DNA of 58,775 bases. It comes from Chlamydomonas sphaeroides. Its lineage: Eukaryota > Chlorophyta > Chlorophyceae > Chlamydomonadales > Chlamydomonadaceae. The notes under the pieces were generated by a model. It did not search any database. It was given only the letters and a program-made list of their open reading frames with translations, and had not been told where the DNA came from. The translations under genes and the position numbers were made by a program. Below, one piece after another: positions 48,201 to 57,200 of this stretch (within the stretch, counting starts at the first letter, position 1; each line of letters opens with the position of its first letter). The stretch covers positions 235 to 59,009 of the forward strand of contig BDDC01000494.1 in the NCBI GenBank assembly GCA_001662425.1, in the 5' to 3' direction.

Positions 48201-51200
48201 AGACGCCGCCCGACGCACCGGCACCATGCCCATGAGCACTGAAGAAGCGTAGGCTGGGCTGCGAAGCGCCGTGTTGGTGGCGCTTGGTAGTGTTAGCTGG
48301 ATGCCAAATACCTGGGGGGAGCAACACAGCCAAGTGCAATGCTTGGAGGGCCGCACGGGTACAGTAACAACATTGGATGTGGGATGGCAAAGCCCCGGCC
48401 TGGCAGAGGCAACACGAGGTGCTGTGCACTGGGTGCAAGGAGCTTACCTGGAGCTCCGTGACCTGTTGGGGCACGGCAGCAGGGCAGGTGAGCCGCTGAG
48501 TGCAGACGCCAATCTTGGGGCAGGGGAGGAGGGACGACGAATAAAGCGCGAGCCCCACCTGGAGAATATTTGCTGATTGATCTGTTAACAGATGAGTTCA
48601 GGATAACGGGTGGACACGGGATGCGTTAGGTTGAGGACGCTGAGGGCACCCGGCAGGCAAGCACAGCCATCAATGGCATCCTGCCCGCGGATGCGGGCCA
48701 CGAGCGAGGGGCTTGGGCGGGGCTGATTTATTACCTGGGTTTCGGTTCTGAACGGTTACCTGTGATCATCACACATGCAAAGTAACGCATTATGTGATTG
48801 GCAAGGCGGGGCTTAAGTGCGGCTTGATGCCACGCGCACTGCTCACCCAGCTGTGTGTCGAGCGGATCAAGCAAGGTGGTCATGAAGGTAGGAGCGAGCA
48901 GTGAGGAGCAATGCGGGCGGGCGTCAGGCTTGGTCAAGGAAGTAAGGGCCCGCACTACTCGCACTGCGCCACCCCCTGACAGCAGGCACCACCACTGCCC
49001 CTAGCTAGCACGCACCGTCCGACGACGGGGGTGTTGAGCACAATGGTTGACGCGGCGCCGTTGTCAACAGGCGCTGGTTGAGTCCACACGAGGCTGTCGA
49101 TGTAGGGCATTTGAAGGTATCGGCGTCAGCCCAATGGCCATGAATGCCCTGCGCTGCCCGATCGTGCAACATACCACACACATACCGGTTCTGTGTAATG
49201 AGGTCCCGATCGTTGAGGTTCATGATTGTAGTGTCACCTTGAGTTCCACACACGTGGCATGTGTAAGTGGGTATCCACTACCGGTAGCGGGCCGGCAGTC
49301 CAAGGCCGGTTTCAGGCTGCATGCCAGGCGCTGCTCTGCTGCACACTGTGCCGCACCTATGCGAACCTCAGCAGCCACTGTACGAGAGGCGCAGCAGTCC
49401 AGACGCCACCTGAGGGTTGGGACATGCATGCTCCTGTTACTGGTTGAATCGTCAGGCAGCAGCGAACGGCGCATGTCCTCATTAATTCTGCAGGCCTAGC
49501 TTAATGGCTACGCTACTAGGGCTGCACACCTGCTGCTGACCTGCCGTAGGCACGCACCCTGAGAGGTCCTGACCCGATGCATGCACCCCTCCATGCGGAT
49601 AGCAGCCCGGGGCTTGCCTGATGCGAAGAGAACCGACGGCGTGCTGCTCGGAAAGGTCCACGCTAAGGAAGGGGTCGCCACCATCCTGGGCCCCAGCTGC
49701 GCACGATAGGTAAGCAAGCAGTACAGGCAGCAAGTTAGGCACACCACACATCGTAGCGAGCCCTCCAACACGTCACGTGCGTAGAGAATGCCAAGCCCAG
49801 CCCATCGGCTCCAGGACACATTCCATGGCCACGGCTCACTGTCAGAGTGGTACAAGCTCTGCGCAACAACGAACAGCACACGCGGGAGGTGGGATACCAG
49901 CATGCTGCAGGGGTCTGCCCTAGCCAGCAGAGCAGTGCCGTGCCGCTCACGGTTGGGTTGGCCTTCAACAATTAAAATAACCAGGCCGCCATATGTGATC
50001 ATAGGATGGTAGGTGCGGGACATGTCAGTGTGGTCCATCACTCGCAGCATCTACGACTCGCGTAAAACCCTCAGCAGCAGCCTCACACCAGGCAAGCCCG
50101 TACCTCGTCGCCATCGACAGCAAGGGACGGCTTGGATTGCGTAAGATTTGCTGGTAGGCTGGAGCCGTACGCGGCCTATCGTGGTAAAACAAATAATCTG
50201 TCATAACATTGCTTCGTATAGCCTGAGTCTTCTTGCAGCATAACGTAGAGACGCTCACCTTCTGCATGGCTACGTTGGGCAGTCCCCAAACCTTTGCACG
50301 GAAACATTGGGCCCCGTCAGTTACCAAGTCAAGGGCTAGTAATGAGGTGACCCCGCCTGCTACGCCTGCTTGCTTGCTAGATGGCCGCTGTTATGATCTG
50401 AAGAAGGTCGCCGTACCTGGAACTCCCGCAGCTGCAAGCATCATGGCCAGAAGCAGGACAGTTGGTGGGCCCCATAGAAAGAGTGAAAGCAGGGCAGCAT
50501 GCATACAGGTCACCCATCGGGGGATTTTTAGCCTGCAGCCGGGCGGGATGCCGCACCTCAAGAGAGGTTCCCGAAGCCAAGGTCAGCGACAGGGTGATGT
50601 AACTGTGGTGGAGGGGAGATAGAGTGCCGGCTCGTCAGGACGGCGCGCCCGCCTAATGCATCCACAGGCGGTGGCCCACTGTAAGCGGCGCAATCTCCGC
50701 CACATTGGCAACCCAACCGCACCGGCCAAACGCAGCAGTGCCAAACGACACATCAACAGTTTGGTTTGCGGAGAAAGGCGTGGTTTGCTGCCAGAAGACA
50801 CTGCGGGAAGTAGGCGAGGGAAGCGGCGCTTGGGCTACAGTGGTACTGTGTGCCCCGCCTGGGTCGCTCGTTGATTCTGGTGGCTCACGTGTTGCTCTCT
50901 AATTGCGCAGTGCTTGTCACAGAGTTCAGGCCCACACGGACTTGGCCGCCGACAAAGCGCTGCAATGGGGACGCGCATACATCGTCAGTGAAAGAGCAAT
51001 AGCCGTGGGCAGGCATTACGCCAGATGGATGGATGATGGGTTAGGGCCATGCTGCTGTGCAGGCAGATTTGCTCGCTGGTGCATCTGCTAATGAGCGGTC
51101 GCGCACCTCTGCGCAACAGTCCGGCCTCTGCATGGGCGTACGGCAGTATGCAGGTTACAAAAGAAACACGGCGGAAACAAGCAGTGGCATACACACGCGT

Positions 51201-54200
51201 CGGCAGATGGAGCCCACCGCCCGCCTAACGCACCAGGTGCAGCGTGAAGCCGTACACCGCGGTCACCGCGCCCAGGTCGACCTGTCGGAGCAGTGGGCAC
51301 AGCTATCTCTGATGCCCGCCGTACATGGAGCGTGTGTTTCGAGAGCTAGCAGCTTCACCCATGATGGCACGCAGCGACCAACGCAATGCAAGCGCCACCC
51401 GCCTGCAGCCAAGGCTGAGCCGCAGTCGAACTGATGAAACCCGGCCAATTGAGCTCGCCTGCAGAACCGCAGACGGCATGGTGTCTTGCCAGTGCGCACA
51501 GAATCATCAAGCGGTGTATGCTTGTTGCTTGCGTGGCTCACCATCGACGGCGTTATCTGCAGCAAACTGCGGCCCAAATATGCCGCTGGCCGTTGCCACC
51601 CGGCCCGCAGCAACGTTGGTCAACGACGCCCGTGGCAGAGGGGCGATTGGGATGCCTGTGCAAGGGTCGCGGCGGGCCAGGTGGCTGCTTTAATCGCCCG
51701 TCACTAGCAAGCTGGCACGCAGCACTGAGCTAGAAACAGACGTAGATATGGTTACGACGCATGCAAAATAAGACATGTCGTCACACTCAGGAGGACAGGC
51801 GTGTATGGGTAGACGCCACGCACGCAGGCCATCATTAGTGAGCTATCTTACCGTTGGCCTTCAGCCCGATCCACGTCAAGCTGGTGTCGCTGTCAGCACG
51901 GATGCTCCACCAGTCGGACCCAGACCCAAAGAGCCATGACGTGATGGTGGCCCACTCCGAGGCATTGCTTATCGAGGCTGGGCGCCCGCCAAACCTAGCG
52001 CACTGCTGCGCCGCAGAGTCATGGGTGGACGCCGCTGCGATGCGTGGGGGGTGGGAGGGGCGACGGGCACTTCCCATGACCGTGTGCTTGGCGCCTATCG
52101 ATCGGGAACAACCGCCACCCTCGCCCGATGAGGCACCGACCCATGCATGCCCCGTGACGCAGACATCAGCTCACCGTTTATATACATGAGCTCTTTCGAT
52201 CCAACGTGCAAGTATGCAGATGCCGACCGCAGAGCCAGGGCTGGGCTTGATGCGTCTGTTGCATGGGATGTGTGAGAGGCGCAGATGATCAACCGAGCAT
52301 TGGAAGCGTGTGGCTTGGCGCAAGCAACGCCGGGCGTCGCCATTGTAGGCAACGGCTGATCAGGGCACCGCTGCTTTCCAGCATTGGGAGTTCAGGGAAA
52401 TGCTTAGGTGACAAGCGTGTGCATATGCGCATGCTCTGGGCTTGCACAGCAGGTAGCAGGTCATGAAGTCTGGTGAACATCATTGCATTGGAACAGCACA
52501 CGCACATCATGACTATCATCCAGCATCCAATAGCATGCGATGCCCACCTGGCAGGGGATTGGCAAGTGAGGTCCACAGCGTGACAGAGCTGCTTGGCTGC
52601 CGCTTGAAATAGGCCGTTGACGCTGACGTGAGCGTGTCAATCTCGTACAAGCTCTGGAAGCTCGCCAGGCTGCCGCCGCGGGTCGAGCAGAAAGCGTCTG
52701 CGTCGCCTCGGCTCATCTATAATAAAAGCACGAGGTTGTGAGCAGGTGGTTAAAGGCCGGCCATCGTCGACCTGATGTGCTCGTGGCAGCACCATGCCTA
52801 GATCGTGACCTTGACGATGTTATCAAAGTGCCATGTTGCTTGCCCTAGCATTCAGTCAGCCCGCCCATCCATACCTGCACATCATAAACGCTCAGCACGT
52901 CGCCGTTGTCGCCCGTCAGCTGCACCACGGGCACAGCTGCGGTGCTTGAGGCGGTGAGCGATGTGGACTGGCCGATCTCGCACAGCGGAAAGGCGACACG
53001 GCCCTGGCAGGGCTGGTCGACCCAGTAGGTGGCGCCGTAGACTGCAATGGGGCACAAGGGCTGCGTAAGGCCTGTGTGTGCCAGCACCGTCCGTGGGTAT
53101 AGACGTGTCCCGGAAATCGTTTCCTCAACAAACACAGCTAGCACGGCAGGCGGGTTGCTTGGCAGCCAATGCCAGGTGCCTCACCCTGCTCGACCATGGC
53201 CTCGATGCAGTCCTCGACCCCATCCGCCAGGGGCTCGCCCGGAGCCCAGGGTAGCACGGCAGGCAATGGGGAGCCGTCCAGGAAGCGGTAGGTGCCATTG
53301 GTCCGCCGCACGCCCAGCCAGAACCCGGCGGCGCTCTCTGGCCGTCCCAGGCCCCACTCCACAATCATGTCGGTCACGCGGTCCCACTCGTCTGTGGCAG
53401 TATTGCAAGGAAGGGGACTGAGCATGCGTGCTGAGCAGCAGCATGACACGGGCGCACTGCTGTCTGGCAGTACTCGAAACCCTCCGTCCAGCAGCAGCGC
53501 ACCGTCTGTGGTGAACGTCAGCAGGTCTCCTCCGCGCACCCTGGGGCGCACATGCACATGCACATGCACATGCACATGCATTGCCAAAGCAAGATGACGA
53601 CCACTGGCGCAACGCAGAGGTCTCGCGGTGCGTGATGTATGTGCGCAATGGGGATAGGCTCATTGCCACACACGGCCCACCCGCCTCAACCCGACGACGC
53701 ACGCAAGCTCTTCACGCGCCATATGCGTGCCTGTACCCATGCTAAGCGGCGCAAGGTGGGCTGGGCAATGGGCCCTGCATGGACCCGGCCCCTAACGTCA
53801 CCTGCGTGCTGCTATGCTTGGCCACACCTGCACAGCTCCGCGGCCTGGTTCCACGCCAGCCGCACGTCCAGCAGCTGCACCGTGCTGGCCGTCCCTGCGC
53901 TGGACACCAGCTTGAGGGAGGCGGCAGGCAGCATGGCCCTGGCCGCCTCGTGGTCGAGGGTGGGTGCAGGCTCCAGCCGCATCGCCGACACGCCCAGCGG
54001 GCAGCTCGCCTGCGTGCATCAATGCGTGTGCGACATTGCTCACAGCGGTCGTGCAAGCTGTGTCATTCAGTACGTCCAGGTATTGGAAACGGCGAGGCAG
54101 GCCTACTACTCGCTCGGGTAAAGCCCGCTGTACCTCCATTTCTATTTCTATTTCATCAGCATGCCAGTGCTCGACCTCATCAACTCACCTGGGCGTCGAA

Positions 54201-57200
54201 GCTGCCCATGGGCGACATGCCCTCGTCGACGAGGCGGGACGAGGCATACCGCAAGGAGGCCCGCAAGCGGGCTCGCCCGCCAGTGCCATCCAGTGCAGTG
54301 CTCGTGGGCGCGTTGTCGCACTCGATCGACAGAGACTGGTGGGAGACACGTCGACGTGGTGTTGGGGTCTCAACAGGCGAACGCAAGTGGTTAGGCATCA
54401 GGCTGTCGCATGCAGGCACAACTCAGCCGCACGCTATTCAGCTGGCCATCGACCCACGTATATGCTCTGCAGAGAATCCGTCAGCGCGGTTACTGCCACC
54501 GCCTTGGAGCCCAGGGGGCACTCCTGCTTGAAGGGCTGCCCGCCCAGGTGCGGCAGGCCGCTGGCGGGCAGGACGGCTGCAGGAAGGCAGGCAGGGGCAG
54601 GAGGCAGGTGTGCAGGCATTGCATTCACATGCATGCCTGCCGAGGCATGCACGCTAGCCATGCAAGTGCGTGACCCAGCCATGTGCCGGCGCGGCAATCT
54701 GGCGGCGGGGCCCTGCGTGTGGATGCGTTACTGCAGCACGTGTTAAAGCGCACCCGACAGCGCAGCGGGCGCAGCCCTCTCCGGCGCATCCGTGCAGATG
54801 AGCTTGAGGCCCATCAGCATGCGCCGCCCCCAGTTGTCCAGGGGCGGCGTCAGGAGGGCCGTCACCCCGCTCGCCACCGTCCAGGCGGGGCAGACCTCGC
54901 GGAAGGGGGTGCCGGGCACGGAGCCCTGCGTGTGAATGGAGCGCACCCAGATTCAGGCCTCACACTCACGTTTAACTCGCTTGGCATTCGCTTTGCAGAC
55001 CTTTGCATGAAAGATGAGCTGAACACAACACGCAGAACTGCCCCTCATCGTCATCTAGCGGCTTTACAATACTTTCACCGCACCTCTGCAATAGAAGGGG
55101 TGTAGTCAAAGCCGCTCGTATACTCGAGCGTGTCAACACACAAGGGCGTGATTGAAAGCAGCACCCCCGCCGTGTTTGGAAACGCAGGCATGGCTGCCGT
55201 ACGTCCCACAACGCCCGCAATGCCCGCGGGGCACGCTGTGGCCATCAGCGGCGTGCTGGTGTTGCTGGCGGAGGGCACACCTGTGTGGGCGGTGCGGGTG
55301 GGAACGAGCGCTGATGAGCCTCCTTGACACGAACGTGCTAGTCGCAATGCAGGCCCATGTCGTCGCCGCCCACCCTTGGTCACGGGCACTGCGCCGCCAC
55401 ATGTGACGCCAAGCCCGCCGATGACCGCCTGACTGGTGTTTGCGGCTTGAGGCGCGGTGTCCAAGCTGCAGGCACAGGCGGTTGGGCAGTTGGATCAACA
55501 TTGTAAGAGAAGTAGTAAGTCAAACACAAACCAGGGTACGCCTGTCGCTGGCAACCAATTGGCGACTCTGGATGTCCCATGGCTACCAGGTAAACCGCCC
55601 ATCTTGGTACCTGGTGTGGATGGCCACAACAGGAGCACCGGCCGGGCACACCAGGCTGCGGACCTCCAGGCCACGGCTCTGGTCAGCAGCGAAGCTTCCG
55701 CCGCCTGCAAGGATGCACCGAGCGGGCTCGCGTCACATTCCGCCGTGGCCAGGCGGCCAATGAGCGAGCGCTCGCACTAATCCTGTGCACACCTGGGACG
55801 GGAGCGGGCGGTAGGCCTGCAACTCGCACGCAGCGGACGACCAGGCTGCTGACAAAGGGCCGGGCAGTTGTGGATCCAAAGGGCGTCCTCGCCTGGCGCG
55901 TCCAGCCGACCTCCTGGATGGCGTGGCCGTCCTCGCACGCGTACGACAGCGGAGTGAGAGCGCCAGTGGCGTTAGCGGGCGCAGCCGTGGGCTGGTTGTT
56001 GCAGCGGCCGGCAAAGCTGCTGAAGTATGCGGGACGAGACGTCGTGAAGTGTGTAAACATGGCCGACAGCTCAGCAATGCCAGCGGTTGCTCCGATGCCA
56101 GTCGTGCAGTCTGCGCCAGTAATCTGTCGCATGGCAGGTATGGCAGGACACGACTGAGCGCAGGCCATCAGCAAAGCCGGCGGCCAAGGACCATCCCGCT
56201 TGCTGGCGACGGACGCGACCTAGTGCCACCTCGTGCTGCCTAGTACCTTGTACTGCCTAGTACTGCCTCTTACTACCTAGCAGTGCCTAGTAGTGCGTTG
56301 TAATGCCTACCGAAGTCGTGGGCAGGTCTGATGACAGGGCTGGCTGTCCGGCCTCCACTGCCTCGGTGGCAGCATCCGTCATGCCGCCGATGGGCACACA
56401 CCTCCCCGACAGGCCCATCACAGGCTGCGTGCCGGGCAGCGCCAGGCCGGCGGCGCTGTCGTTGGAGAGCAGCAGCGTCAGGACGCCTAGCACGTAGCCC
56501 CGGGGGCAGGCGATGGCGCCGACGGCAGACGTGCTGTAGAAGGGCGAATCAGCGGTCCAGTCGCCCAGCACGGGGGAGCACTTCGGGCAGATTGGCACGC
56601 CAGCAACGGCGGCATGGGGAGGAGGCGGTGGGCTTGGGGGTGGAGGTGATGGAGGAGGAAAGGGTGGCGGGGAGGGAGGTCGAGGCGGCGCAGGTGCCGC
56701 GGGCGGGGGCGAGGGCCGGGTGGGTGGGCTTGGGGGCGGACTCGGAGGTGATGGCCGCGGCGACGGAGGTCGGGGCGGCGAGGGGCGGGGAGGTGGATTG
56801 GGAGGTGTGGGTGGAGGCATGGGCCTGGGAGAAGGAGGCTTTGGTGGGAAAGGGCGAGGCGGCGGGGACGGGGGCGGCCGTGGCGATGGAGGCACCGGCG
56901 GCCGTTGTGGTGGTGGTGGCGCTGAGGGAGGCGTCGGCTGGGGTGGCCGGGGTGGCTTGGGCGAGGGTGGCGCAGATGCTTGCAGCAAGTGGCGGCCGAC
57001 GGCGGTCGGGGGAGGTGGTAGCGGTGGCTTAGGTGGCCTGGGCGGGGACGGCGGCTTGGGCGGGGACGGCGGCCTGGGCGGGGACGGCGGCGAGCGCGGA
57101 GGTGATGGAGTTGGGGGTAGTGGTGGGGGCGATGGCGGCGGCGGAGGAGAGGGAGGCCGAGGAGGTGGGTTCGGAGGGGGCTTCGGTGGCTTTGGGGGTG

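Noticed and set aside
30378..54009. Treating each lectin cluster as a separate gene
   Set aside because: Exon phases join from one domain to the next, no signal peptide or stop with poly(A) signal was found between them, and domains share exons (for example 48311-48219 and 37176-36862).
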